DNA from: Saccharospirillum salsuginis
GTDB taxonomy: Bacteria > Pseudomonadota > Gammaproteobacteria > Pseudomonadales > Natronospirillaceae
Reading direction: 5' to 3'
DNA length: 64,000 bases
Assembly (NCBI RefSeq): GCF_014651855.1
Contig: NZ_BMXR01000004.1
Location: forward strand, 1 to 64,000
Positions 45,135-53,998 of this stretch are shown here, piece after piece; the stretch's first letter is position 1; every line of letters begins with the position of its first letter. The notes below the pieces were generated by a model. That model had not been told where the DNA came from. It saw only the letters and a program-made list of their open reading frames with translations, and searched no databases. The position numbers and the translations under genes are program-made.

Positions 45135-46541
45135 ATGCGTGTATTGATAGTTGAAGATGATGCCAGCCTGCGTGAAGCGGTGGCCGACACCCTGAAGCTG
45201 TCCGATTTCAGCGTCATCGAAGCCGATTGCGGCGAAGCCGCCGTCGCCCGTCTGGCCGACACCCCGGTGGATTTCATCGTCAGCGACGTCAACATGCCCG
45301 GCATGGACGGACATGAATTGCTGGACTATGTCCGCGTCCACAAACCGCAGATTCCCATCTTGCTGGTTACCGCCTACGCCGCCGTCGACAAGGCCGTATC
45401 CGCCATGCAGAACGGTGCTGTTGATTACCTGGTCAAGCCGTTCGAGCCGTATCAGTTGATTGAATTGATCGAACAACATGGTCAACCCCGGGTCGCCGAT
45501 CAGGATGAACCGATTGCCGTTGAGCCGGCCAGCCAGCAAGTGTTGCAATTGGCGCGCAAGGTCGCAATGACCGACAGTACGATTCTCATCAGTGGCGAAA
45601 GCGGTACCGGTAAGGAGGTTCTGGCGCGCTACATTCACCAGAGTTCAGTCCGGGCCGGTGAGCCTTTCGTGGCCATCAACTGTGCCGCCATTCCGGAAAA
45701 CATGCTCGAAGCAACCCTGTTTGGTCACGAGAAGGGCGCCTTCACCGGGGCCGTTCAAAGCCAGCCCGGCAAATTCGAACAGGCCAATGGCGGCACGATT
45801 TTGCTGGATGAGATTTCCGAAATGGATCTCGGGTTGCAGGCAAAACTGCTGCGGGTGTTGCAGGAACGTGAGGTGGAGCGCATCGGCGGGCGCAAAACCA
45901 TCACGCTGGACGTTCGAGTACTGGCCACCACCAATCGCGATTTGCTCAGCGAAGTACGCGAAGGTCGTTTCCGCGAAGATTTGTATTACCGCCTCAATGT
46001 TTTCCCGTTGCAATGGCAGCCGTTGCGTCATCGCCCCGGCGATCTGATTCCGCTTGCCAATCATCTGCTGGCGAAACACGCCACCAAGATGCACAAGAGC
46101 GGTGTCAGCCTTGATGAGTCCGCACGCGAACGTATTTTGAGTTACGGCTGGCCGGGCAACATCCGCGAGCTGGACAATGCGTTGCAGCGGGCGTTGATTC
46201 TGCAAAGCGGGCAGCGTGTCACCGCTCAGGATCTTGGTCTGGAAGGCGAGCATCTGATCGACTTCGAATCCCGCCGACCGGCTCCGGCCTCTCAGCCGAT
46301 GATCAATGTCGAGGAACCGGCCGAGCTGGATGAAGCAGAGTCTGAGGCTAACGATGGCATTCATCGTGATCTCAAGCACCGGGAATTCGAGCTCATCCTG
46401 AATGCCTTGCGGGTCACTCAGGGCCGCAAAAATAAAGCCGCCGAAAAGCTCGGTATCAGTGCCCGAACCTTGCGTTACAAACTCGCCCGCATGCGGGAGA
46501 TGGGGATGGATGTCGACGGAGCGATCGCGGGGATTCGTTAG
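45135..46541 (+). CDS. fleR: Sigma-54-dependent response regulator FleR
   Basis: A 468-residue activator of the hook and basal-body operons. The receiver (1-120) has IVEDDAS and the phospho-Asp D51 in IVSDVNMPGMDG. The AAA+ domain (about 125-360) has Walker A GESGTGKE, the GAFTGA loop and GGTILLDEISEMD. The C-terminal Fis-type helix-turn-helix (about 420-465) has KNKAAEKLGISARTLRYKLA. AGGAGA lies upstream. It forms a two-gene operon with fleS. Confidence 0.96.
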   Translation: MRVLIVEDDASLREAVADTLKLSDFSVIEADCGEAAVARLADTPVDFIVSDVNMPGMDGHELLDYVRVHKPQIPILLVTAYAAVDKAVSAMQNGAVDYLVKPFEPYQLIELIEQHGQPRVADQDEPIAVEPASQQVLQLARKVAMTDSTILISGESGTGKEVLARYIHQSSVRAGEPFVAINCAAIPENMLEATLFGHEKGAFTGAVQSQPGKFEQANGGTILLDEISEMDLGLQAKLLRVLQEREVERIGGRKTITLDVRVLATTNRDLLSEVREGRFREDLYYRLNVFPLQWQPLRHRPGDLIPLANHLLAKHATKMHKSGVSLDESARERILSYGWPGNIRELDNALQRALILQSGQRVTAQDLGLEGEHLIDFESRRPAPASQPMINVEEPAELDEAESEANDGIHRDLKHREFELILNALRVTQGRKNKAAEKLGISARTLRYKLARMREMGMDVDGAIAGIR

Positions 46542-46592
46542 GTCCGTGGTTGGTTTTGGATGTGGCACGGTAGTATGTGATGCCGGGAATTC

Positions 46593-46778
46593 GCCCCTGA
46601 GGCAGGGGTAGCCCCGCCAGGGGTCGCTGTGTATACCTCCCTGTAAGCTTGACCGCAGGATATGAATCCCATCCATGGGATTCACCCTTCGGGCTCGCTG
46701 CGCTCGTGCAAAAACGCTCCGGGCGTTTTAGTCCCTGCTGCGGACATCCCCTTGCGGGGCTACCCCCACCTCAGGCGC
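46593..46778 (-). repeat. Cruciform repeat, family C, copy 4 (expanded)
   Basis: Outer arms GCCCCTGAGGCAGGGGTAGC and CGGGGCTACCCCCACCTCAG pair. The conserved GGTCGCTGTG and the GACCGCAGG / CCTGCTGCGGAC stem are present, but about 80 bases are inserted in the second hairpin. The insert contains its own hairpins: AATCCCATCCATGGGATT and CGCTCCGGGCG. Confidence 0.8.
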
Positions 46779-46810
46779 TCAGCTCGGTAATTGAATAACC
46801 ATTAAATCCT

Positions 46811-46870
46811 TGTAGGGCAGAAGAGCCCGAAGGGCGTTATCTGCCAGGTGGGCGAAGCCCACTTTCACCC
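46811..46870. repeat. Double-hairpin repeat
   Basis: GTAGGGCAGAAGAGCCCGAA continues to GGGCGTTATCTGCC, then GTGGGCGAAGCCCAC. Two adjacent stems are visible. The GTAG head resembles the REP families, but the rest is unrelated and occurs once in the window. Confidence 0.6.
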
Positions 46871-46954
46871 ATCCTCATATGCTATTCCACAAACACGTAA
46901 CAAACCTCAAAAACAAACCACCCCCACCGGCCAAACCTTACCACCGGCAAACAT

Positions 46955-46970
46955 TGGCCCATCATTTGCT
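46955..46970 (+). promoter_or_regulatory. Sigma-54 promoter of fliEFGHIJ
   Basis: TGGCCCATCATTTGCT has GG-N10-GC spacing. It lies 141 bases before the fliE ATG, much farther than the roughly 42 bases seen at the other operons. Confidence 0.87.
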
Positions 46971-47111
46971 CAGTAACCCTCAACAAGAGGGGAATTCCGA
47001 CCCAGGCGCCGATTTCTTGTCGCTCCAGCTTCGGAAACCGCCCCGACGAACTGAATCAAGCGGAAATTTTGACACTCGTCACATAAGACGAGCGATCAAG
47101 GGGAGAAGATC

Positions 47112-47597
47112 ATGGCCGACCGTCTCGACATCCAAAACGTGCTGGGTCAGATGCGGAACATCCGTGAGCAGATGCAGACCAACCAACCCGGCGCTCCCTC
47201 CGGCAACGTCAATAATATCAATCAGCCGGGTCAGGTTAACGGATCGAATTTCGCGCAGCAGATTCAACAGGCGCGGGAGTCGGTTCAGGGCACCGATCCA
47301 TCGCGGGAGACTCAAAGCGTTCAGTCTCCCGGTAACGTGAATGAAATGCAGAACACACCGCCGAATCAGGAAGTCCCTTCCTTTGGCGATATGTTCGAAT
47401 CGGCTTTCAACACCGTGAACGAGAATCAGCAGGCGGCCAGTGAATTGGCTACTCGCTATGAGATGGGTGACCCAAAGGTGGATTTACCCGAGGTGATGAT
47501 CGCACTGCAGAAATCCAGTGTCTCCTTTCAGGCCATGACCCAGGTTCGCAACAAGATGGTCGAGGCTTATAAAGAAATCATGAACATGCCGATATGA
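47112..47597 (+). CDS. fliE: Flagellar hook-basal body complex protein FliE
   Basis: A 161-residue protein that joins the MS-ring to the rod, against about 105-110 residues in most species. The conserved C-terminal part is [50 protein letters not shown]. The extra length is a Gln/Asn/Pro-rich linker at about 20-95 ([17 protein letters not shown]). GGGGAGAAG precedes the ATG. It opens the fliEFGHIJ operon. Confidence 0.94.
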   Translation: MADRLDIQNVLGQMRNIREQMQTNQPGAPSGNVNNINQPGQVNGSNFAQQIQQARESVQGTDPSRETQSVQSPGNVNEMQNTPPNQEVPSFGDMFESAFNTVNENQQAASELATRYEMGDPKVDLPEVMIALQKSSVSFQAMTQVRNKMVEAYKEIMNMPI

Positions 47598-47625
47598 TCG
47601 GCCGTCGCGCTGAACGGGATACCGC

Positions 47626-49401
47626 ATGACTGAAAACGTACCCGCCGCCACGGGCCAGGGCCAGGGCGGCGCCGCCGGACAAAGAGGTTCATCGTTACCG
47701 TCGACCGAACGGGAAGGGCGCGATGTCGCCGCGACCGAACGGGCGGATATGGTGGAAAAAGAAGAGAGCGGGTTGAGCCGTTTGCACCCACTGACGGTCG
47801 GCTTCAACAAGCTGACCATGATGCGTCAGTTCGGTTTGTTGATCGGGCTGGCGGCCAGTATCGCGCTCGGTTTGGCTGTGGTGCTCTGGTCGCAAAAAGA
47901 AACCTATCGTCCGTTGATGAACAGTGCGAATTCCTATAGCGCCAACGAGGTGATCGAGGTATTGCAGGCCAATCGCATCGATTTCGACATCGATCCGGCC
48001 AGCGGTGTGGTACTGGTTCGGCAAAGCGACCTGCACCAGGCCCGGCTGGCGATTGCCGGGGCCGGTTTGTCCGACGATCAGACCGTCGGTTATGAACTGC
48101 TCGATCAGGACCAGCCGCTGGGGACGTCCCAGTTCATGGAGAACGCCCGCTATTTGCGCAGTCTCGAAGGGGAGCTGGCGCGTACGGTGTCGTCGGTGAA
48201 TCAGGTGCGGACGGCTCGGGTGCATCTGGCGATTCCGGAGCGGTCCGTCTTTGTTCGCGATCGTCGCGAACCGGGTGCCTCGGTGTTCGTCGATTTGTTT
48301 GCCGGCGCGGAGATGGATCCGGATTCCGTCAAGGCCATTCGCAATCTGGTGGCGTCGTCCATTCCCGAATTGTCGCCGGAGAATGTGTCGATCGTCGATC
48401 AGCGTGGACGTTTACTGTCCGACCAGACGGAAAACCCCGAAGAGGAACTGACCAATCGCCAGTTTGAATACACGCAACGTGTCGAGCAAAACCTGGTTAA
48501 TCGCATCAATTCCATTCTGAGTCCGGTGGTCGGTACGGATAACTTCCGCGCCGAGGTGTCGGCGGATGTTGATTTCACCAAGGTCGAACAGGCCGAAGAA
48601 CTCTACAATCCGGACCTGATTGCCCTGCGCAGCGAACAGACGATCAACGAAGAGCGCGTCGGTGAAGCCGAAGGCGGTGTTCCGGGGGCGTTGACCAATC
48701 AACCGCCGGGTGCCGCGGAAGCACCGGAAGAAGCGGCTGCAGAGGGCGGTCAGCAAAACCAGCCGCCGACGACGTCCCGTAGTGAGGCGACGCGCAATTA
48801 CGAGGTTGACCGAACGCTCAGTTACACTCAGTTCCAACAAGGCCGTTTGCGCCGCCTGACCGTGGCCGTCGTGGTCGACAACCTGTCGCAAACGAACCCG
48901 GAAACCGGCGAGGTGGAAACCGAAGAGTGGTCCGAAGAAGACTTGCAGCGCATGCGCTTGCTGGTGCAGGACGCCGTCGGCTACGATCCCAGTCGGGGGG
49001 ACAGCATCAACGTTGTCAACTCTACGTTCCGCGCGGACGACGCGCCGATGGAAGAGCCGGCCTGGTACACCCAGCCCTGGTTCTGGAACATCGCCAAACA
49101 AATCCTGGCCGGACTTTTTGTACTAGTATTGGTGTTTGGAGTCCTGCGTCCGGCTTTGCGCAACCTGTTGAGCCGAGGCGCCGAAGAGCAGGAATCGGAG
49201 GAAGATGCCTTGGCCTCGCTGGATGTCGATGAAGACGCCATCACCGATGACAAAGTGACCCTGAGTACCGTGGAGGAATACCAGCTGCCCGGACCGTCCG
49301 AGAGTTTCGAACGCCAGTTGGATGCCCTGCGCGGCCTGATCGCTGAAGACCCGGGCCGGGTGGCCCTGGTCCTCAAACGCTGGGTGATGAGTAATGACTG
49401 A
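47626..49401 (+). CDS. fliF: Flagellar MS-ring protein FliF
   Basis: A 591-residue inner-membrane ring protein. TM1 lies at about 66-88 (FGLLIGLAASIALGLAVVLW). Ring-building motifs include VEQNLVNRINSILSPVVGTDNFRAEVSADVDF and YEVDRTLSY. TM2 lies at about 490-510 (WNIAKQILAGLFVLVLVFGVL). The acidic cytoplasmic tail ends in LRGLIAEDPGRVALVLKRWVMSND, the FliG-binding peptide. Its last 8 bases overlap fliG. Confidence 0.97.
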   Translation: MTENVPAATGQGQGGAAGQRGSSLPSTEREGRDVAATERADMVEKEESGLSRLHPLTVGFNKLTMMRQFGLLIGLAASIALGLAVVLWSQKETYRPLMNSANSYSANEVIEVLQANRIDFDIDPASGVVLVRQSDLHQARLAIAGAGLSDDQTVGYELLDQDQPLGTSQFMENARYLRSLEGELARTVSSVNQVRTARVHLAIPERSVFVRDRREPGASVFVDLFAGAEMDPDSVKAIRNLVASSIPELSPENVSIVDQRGRLLSDQTENPEEELTNRQFEYTQRVEQNLVNRINSILSPVVGTDNFRAEVSADVDFTKVEQAEELYNPDLIALRSEQTINEERVGEAEGGVPGALTNQPPGAAEAPEEAAAEGGQQNQPPTTSRSEATRNYEVDRTLSYTQFQQGRLRRLTVAVVVDNLSQTNPETGEVETEEWSEEDLQRMRLLVQDAVGYDPSRGDSINVVNSTFRADDAPMEEPAWYTQPWFWNIAKQILAGLFVLVLVFGVLRPALRNLLSRGAEEQESEEDALASLDVDEDAITDDKVTLSTVEEYQLPGPSESFERQLDALRGLIAEDPGRVALVLKRWVMSND

Positions 49402-50452
49402 ACAGAATCGCAACCTGCCCATGCCTCAGGACGTGGAAGGCGCCGAACGCGCGCTTGACGGTATATCCTGGGTCAATCGCGCCGCCATATTGCTGATGAG
49501 CGTCGGTGAGGCGGATGCCGCCGAGGTGCTCAAACACCTGGGGCCGAAAGAAGTCCAGCGCGTCGGTACCGCCATGTCGGGTCTGGCCGAAGTCCGTCAG
49601 GACCAGTTGGAAGGCGCCGTGCGCCTTTTCCTCGAAGAGGTCGGTGGCCAAACCAGTCTGGGTATCGGCGCCAGCGACTACATTCGCAACATGCTGACGC
49701 AGGCCCTGGGGGCGGACAAGGCCACTGGCCTGATCGACCGCATTCTGCTCGGCGGCAACACCACGGGTCTCGATACCCTCAAGTGGATGGAGCCGCGCGC
49801 TGTGGCGGACATCATTCGCAACGAACACCCCCAGATCCAGGCCATCGTGATCGCCTATCTGGATCCGGACCAGTCGTCCGAAATCCTGGCCCAGTTCACG
49901 GAAAAGGTTCGGCTGGACATCATCATGCGGGTGGCTGCGCTCGAAACCGTGCAGCCGGCCGCCCTGTCGGAGTTGAATTCCATCTTGGAAAAACAATTCT
50001 CCTCAAGCGCCGGCGCTCAGTCGCAGTCGCTGGGCGGCGTGAAGACGGCCGCCGAAATCATGAACTTCCTCGAATCCGGCGTCGAAGCGGAAATCATGGA
50101 CGGCATCAAGGAGGTCGACGAAGACCTGGCCTCCGAGATCGCCGACCTCATGTTCGTGTTCGACAACCTGGCCGATATCGACGATCGCGGCATTCAGACC
50201 CTGCTGCGCGAAGTGCCGACCGATACACTCAAGGTGGCGTTGCGCGGCTCGGATCCGGCGGTTCAGGAAAAGATCCTGGGCAACATGTCGAAGCGGGCGT
50301 CCGAAATCCTCAAGGACGATATGGAAGCCATGGGCCCGGTGCGCATCACCGACGTGGAAATGGCACAGAAAGAGATTCTCAACATCGCCCGGCGCATGGC
50401 CGATGTCGGCGAGATCGTGTTGGGCGGTTCCGCCGGCGACGCCATGGTTTAG
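49394..50452 (+). CDS. fliG: Motor switch protein FliG
   Basis: A 352-residue C-ring protein that contacts the stator. It shows AAILLMSVGEADAAEVLKHLGPKEVQ, the middle MEPRAVADIIRNEHPQIQAIVIAYL, and the C-terminal torque helix with LMFVFDNLADIDDRGIQTLLREV and KRASEILKDDMEAMGPVRITDVE. Normal length. The start overlaps the end of fliF by 8 bases. Confidence 0.97.
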   Translation: MTEQNRNLPMPQDVEGAERALDGISWVNRAAILLMSVGEADAAEVLKHLGPKEVQRVGTAMSGLAEVRQDQLEGAVRLFLEEVGGQTSLGIGASDYIRNMLTQALGADKATGLIDRILLGGNTTGLDTLKWMEPRAVADIIRNEHPQIQAIVIAYLDPDQSSEILAQFTEKVRLDIIMRVAALETVQPAALSELNSILEKQFSSSAGAQSQSLGGVKTAAEIMNFLESGVEAEIMDGIKEVDEDLASEIADLMFVFDNLADIDDRGIQTLLREVPTDTLKVALRGSDPAVQEKILGNMSKRASEILKDDMEAMGPVRITDVEMAQKEILNIARRMADVGEIVLGGSAGDAMV

Positions 50453-50476
50453 CCGGCGCTCGACTGAGTGGACTCC

Positions 50477-51643
50477 ATGTCGTCGAACCCGAAATCGAAC
50501 CATCGCAACCGGCCTTCGGCTGATGCCGATGTCGAAACCTATCGGCTGCCGCGCTGGGACAGCCAGGGTAATCCCGTATCCGAACCGCGTCAGTCAGTGG
50601 CCAGCGAAGACATCGAGGAAGCGGATGTCCAACTGCCGACCGCCGAGGACATCCGGCGGATTCACGAGGACGCCTATAACGAAGGCTTCGAATCCGGCTA
50701 CGAGCAGGGCATGCGCCAGGGGCAGGCCGACGGCCACAAACAGGGGCAGCAGAAGGGCTATCAGGCCGGCGAAGCCCAGGGCCGCGAGACGGGTGAAAAG
50801 GCGGGCTTCGAGGCGGCGCGAGCCGCCGAGGACGAACGCATTGAAGCCGAGCTCAAACCGTTGGCGACTGTGCTTGAAGAGTTGCAGTCGGCGCTCCCGG
50901 AGCAGGAAGCGGCGCTTAAGGACGGTCTGGTCGTTCTGGCCACCCGCATCGCGCGCAACGTCATCGACGCGGAACTCTCGCTGAAACCGGATCACATCGC
51001 CAGTCTGGCCCATGCCGCGGTGCAGGCGCTGCCCAATGCCGACGAGCGGCTGATCATCGAAATGAACCCCGCCGACGAAGCCCTGGTGTCCCGCGTGGCC
51101 GAAAGCCACTGGACGCTGGAGCCCGATGACGCCATCACCCGCGGTGGCTGTGTCGTGCGAACGCGATTCAGTTACATCGACTACACTCTGGAGCACCGTT
51201 ATCGCCAGCAGGTGGCCAATCTGCTGGCGCATCTGGGGCTGTCCGAACGTCTAACCGAGCTGGAGCAGCCCTGGCCGTTGCCGGCCGCAGAGCCGCCGCA
51301 ACCGCCGCCGGCCGAGGATGTTCATTCGGACCCGGAGCCGGTGCCTGAAGAGCCCGAGTCCAAAGACACCGAGCACCTGCAGAGCAATGCGTCGGAGCCG
51401 GATCACGAGGTCGATACATCGCAGGTGGGCTCCACAAGCCCGACGGCGGACACCGACAACGAGTACGGCGCCCCGGCACTGGACGAAAACCCGACGGAGT
51501 CTCCCGATTCCGAATCCATTCCGGACAACGACGAGGCAGTTCCCGAACCCGAACCCGAACCCGTAACGAATGCGCCGCCGGAAGCGGACAATGAACCCGA
51601 GCCACCGACCGACCCGGAGCCGCCCGATGAGCCACCTCGCTGA
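50477..51643 (+). CDS. fliH: Flagellar export ATPase regulator FliH with acidic tail
   Basis: A 388-residue protein. FliH holds the FliI ATPase and delivers it to the export gate. The N-terminal region is followed by the Gly/Gln-rich helical segment typical of FliH ([21 protein letters not shown]) and the conserved [23 protein letters not shown]. The FliH domain ends near residue 255. About 130 further residues are Pro/Glu/Asp-rich and disordered ([20 protein letters not shown]), unlike the usual 210-270-residue FliH. The ATG is chosen over a GTG 9 bases earlier. Its last 17 bases overlap fliI, so the tail codons also carry the fliI ribosome site. Confidence 0.92.
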   Translation: MSSNPKSNHRNRPSADADVETYRLPRWDSQGNPVSEPRQSVASEDIEEADVQLPTAEDIRRIHEDAYNEGFESGYEQGMRQGQADGHKQGQQKGYQAGEAQGRETGEKAGFEAARAAEDERIEAELKPLATVLEELQSALPEQEAALKDGLVVLATRIARNVIDAELSLKPDHIASLAHAAVQALPNADERLIIEMNPADEALVSRVAESHWTLEPDDAITRGGCVVRTRFSYIDYTLEHRYRQQVANLLAHLGLSERLTELEQPWPLPAAEPPQPPPAEDVHSDPEPVPEEPESKDTEHLQSNASEPDHEVDTSQVGSTSPTADTDNEYGAPALDENPTESPDSESIPDNDEAVPEPEPEPVTNAPPEADNEPEPPTDPEPPDEPPR

Positions 51644-53036
51644 TTTTCTGCGCGACAATGAGCGCTGGATTCCCGAGCGTTCGCCGATCATCGTCGAGGG
51701 CCGTCTGACGCGCATGGTCGGGCTGACGCTCGAGGCGATCGGTCTCAATGCCACGGTGGGTGAGCGGTGTCTGGTGATCGACCGTCAAAACACCGTCGAA
51801 GCCGAAGTGGTGGGCTTTCAGGACGACAAAGCCTTTCTGATGCCGGTGCAACCGTTCAGCGGGCTCCGCGCCGGGGCCCGGGTGGTGCCGCTTGAAACCG
51901 CCAGCGAACTGGTGATCGGCGACGAACTGCTGGGCCGGGTGGTCAACGGTTTCGGCGAGCCCATCGATGGCAAGGGTCCACTCAGTTGCCGGGTTCAGCA
52001 GAGCCTGAACGGCACCATCATCAATCCGCTGCACCGACAGCCGATCCGTGAGCCGCTGGATGTCGGCATTCGCGCCATCAACGCGTTATTGACGGTCGGA
52101 CGAGGCCAGCGTTTGGGTCTGTTCGCCGGCTCCGGCGTCGGTAAATCGATGCTGCTCGGTATGATGACCCGATTCACCACAGCGGACATTATTATCGTTG
52201 GCCTGATCGGCGAACGCGGCCGGGAGGTCAAGGAATTCATCGAGGACATCCTCGGTGAGGAGGGGCTTTCCCGGTCCGTCGTCGTGGCTTCACCGGCGGA
52301 CGACGCACCGCTGCTGCGCCTGCGAGCCGCGCAATACACGACCAGCATCGCCGAATACTTCCGCGCTCAGGGCAAGAATGTACTGATGTTGATGGACTCG
52401 CTCACCCGCTATGCCCAGGCGCAGCGGGAAATCGCGTTGGCCATCGGCGAACCGCCGGCGACCAAGGGCTATCCGCCCTCGGTATTTGCACGCATTCCGC
52501 AATTGGTGGAGCGGGCCGGTAACGCCGAAGCCGGTGGCGGTTCCATCACCGCCTTTTATACGGTACTGACCGAGGGCGATGACCAGCAGGATCCGGTGGC
52601 GGACTCGTCCCGCGCCATTCTGGACGGCCACTTCGTGCTCAACCGGCGACTGGCCGAGGAAGGGCATTACCCGGCCATCGACATCGAGCAAAGCATCAGT
52701 CGCGCCATGCCGCAGGTGGTGCCGGAGTCGCACATGAAGTTATCGCAGAAGATCAAGCAGGTCTGGTCACGCTACCACCAGAACCGGGATCTGATTTCCA
52801 TTGGCGCCTACACCGCCGGTTCCGACAAGGACATCGACCAGGCCATTCAGTTGTTTCCAGCGATTCGGGATTTTCTGCAGCAGGGCTTGAATGAGCGGAT
52901 TCCCTATGAGCTCAGTACCCAGCAAATGCAACAACTGGTACCCGCCCAGCAACCGCCCCGAACGCCACAGGCCGGCATGCGCAAGGGCCGGCCGCTGGCC
53001 AAGCCCGGTGCGCGGGCCGGTAACCAGCAGGGGTGA
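51627..53036 (+). CDS. fliI: Flagellum-specific export ATPase FliI
   Basis: A 469-residue F1-beta-like ATPase of the export apparatus. Walker A is [11 protein letters not shown] (about 164-174). Other motifs are [66 protein letters not shown] and [19 protein letters not shown]. The start before [10 protein letters not shown] has CGGAG upstream; the longer frame lies in the fliH tail. Confidence 0.97.
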   Translation: MSHLADFLRDNERWIPERSPIIVEGRLTRMVGLTLEAIGLNATVGERCLVIDRQNTVEAEVVGFQDDKAFLMPVQPFSGLRAGARVVPLETASELVIGDELLGRVVNGFGEPIDGKGPLSCRVQQSLNGTIINPLHRQPIREPLDVGIRAINALLTVGRGQRLGLFAGSGVGKSMLLGMMTRFTTADIIIVGLIGERGREVKEFIEDILGEEGLSRSVVVASPADDAPLLRLRAAQYTTSIAEYFRAQGKNVLMLMDSLTRYAQAQREIALAIGEPPATKGYPPSVFARIPQLVERAGNAEAGGGSITAFYTVLTEGDDQQDPVADSSRAILDGHFVLNRRLAEEGHYPAIDIEQSISRAMPQVVPESHMKLSQKIKQVWSRYHQNRDLISIGAYTAGSDKDIDQAIQLFPAIRDFLQQGLNERIPYELSTQQMQQLVPAQQPPRTPQAGMRKGRPLAKPGARAGNQQG

Positions 53037-53041
53037 ACTGA

Positions 53042-53488
53042 ATGGCGAAACGCTCCGAACGCATGCAACTGATCGAGCGCCTGGCGCGCCAGCGCGAGGA
53101 TCAGGCCGCCCAGGCGCTTGCGCAAACCCGTCAGCGCATCGAACAGGAACGTCAGCAACTGGATGAACTGTTCGGTTATCGACGCGAATACCAGGGGTAC
53201 CTCGAGCAGCAGGGCGGCGAGGGGATGTCGATCCTGCAGTGGCGGCGTACCCAGGGGTTCATCGACCAGCTCGGCAATGTCATACAGCAGCAGGAAGGCG
53301 TCATCCAGCGCTGGCAGCAACAGGAGCAGCAGTTGCTGCAGCATTGGCAGTCGCTGTACCAACGTCGCCGCAGCCTGTCCCAGTTGATCGAGAAAATCAG
53401 CCTGGAAGAATTCATCGAGGCCGACCGACAGGAGCAGAAAGCCCTGGACGAAATGGTCAGCCAAATGATGCAGCGTTCCCAGTCGTGA
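53042..53488 (+). CDS. fliJ: Flagellar export protein FliJ
   Basis: A 148-residue coiled-coil stalk protein of the export ATPase. It is Gln/Arg/Glu-rich and helical throughout (RMQLIERLARQREDQAAQAL, QQQEGVIQRWQQQEQQLLQH), with size and position typical. It closes the fliEFGHIJ operon. Confidence 0.93.
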   Translation: MAKRSERMQLIERLARQREDQAAQALAQTRQRIEQERQQLDELFGYRREYQGYLEQQGGEGMSILQWRRTQGFIDQLGNVIQQQEGVIQRWQQQEQQLLQHWQSLYQRRRSLSQLIEKISLEEFIEADRQEQKALDEMVSQMMQRSQS

Positions 53489-53672
53489 GAACCGCTCGAA
53501 CAATAGTTGCGCCGACCCCGGGGCTGACAGTAAAGTGACGAGTTCGAACGGCCGTCGGTGACTGGCAGCCTGTTAATTTGTATCTACACTGAAAGGGAAA
53601 CCGTCCGGCCGTGGGCGATTGTCTGTTGGCCCGGTGACCCCAGTGACGCTTTAGAACGATTGAGGACAGCGT

Positions 53673-53978
53673 ATGACCGTCTCTGCAATTCCCAGCGATA
53701 ACGGCACGGCCATGACCATCAAGATCACGGGTCGCTTCGACTTCAGTTCCCATCAGGAATTCCGCCAGATCTACGAGAACGCCTCGCCGGACATCAAGGT
53801 CTACACCATCGACATGGCGGAAGCGACCTACCTGGACAGCTCGGCTCTGGGCATGTTGTTGCTGTTGCGTGACCACGCCGGCGGCGACAATTCCGACATC
53901 CGCATCAAGAATTGCAACGAAGATGTGCGCAAGATCCTGACCATCTCCAATTTCGGACAATTGTTCCGTATTGAATAA
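53673..53978 (+). CDS. hsbA: STAS-domain anti-anti-sigma-type protein, HsbA-like
   Basis: A 101-residue single STAS domain. The phosphorylated-serine motif is TYLDSSALGMLLLLRDH with S56, the same residue number known for Pseudomonas HsbA. HsbA there binds FlgM when unphosphorylated and a diguanylate cyclase when phosphorylated. It is followed 20 bases later by the HsbR-like phosphatase/kinase and then by an Hpt protein. The name is by analogy in gene order and motif, not proved. Confidence 0.88.
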   Translation: MTVSAIPSDNGTAMTIKITGRFDFSSHQEFRQIYENASPDIKVYTIDMAEATYLDSSALGMLLLLRDHAGGDNSDIRIKNCNEDVRKILTISNFGQLFRIE

Positions 53979-53998
53979 CCCCACCCGAATCGCGTCCG

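Larger units (their letters stand above)
46542..47111. other. Repeat-filled gap between fleR and fliE
   Basis: 570 bases without a gene. It holds an expanded cruciform (46593-46778), a separate hairpin repeat (46811-46870) and the fliE sigma-54 promoter (46955-46970). The 141 bases between promoter and fliE ATG form a long leader with no obvious start codon in a good context. Confidence 0.75.
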
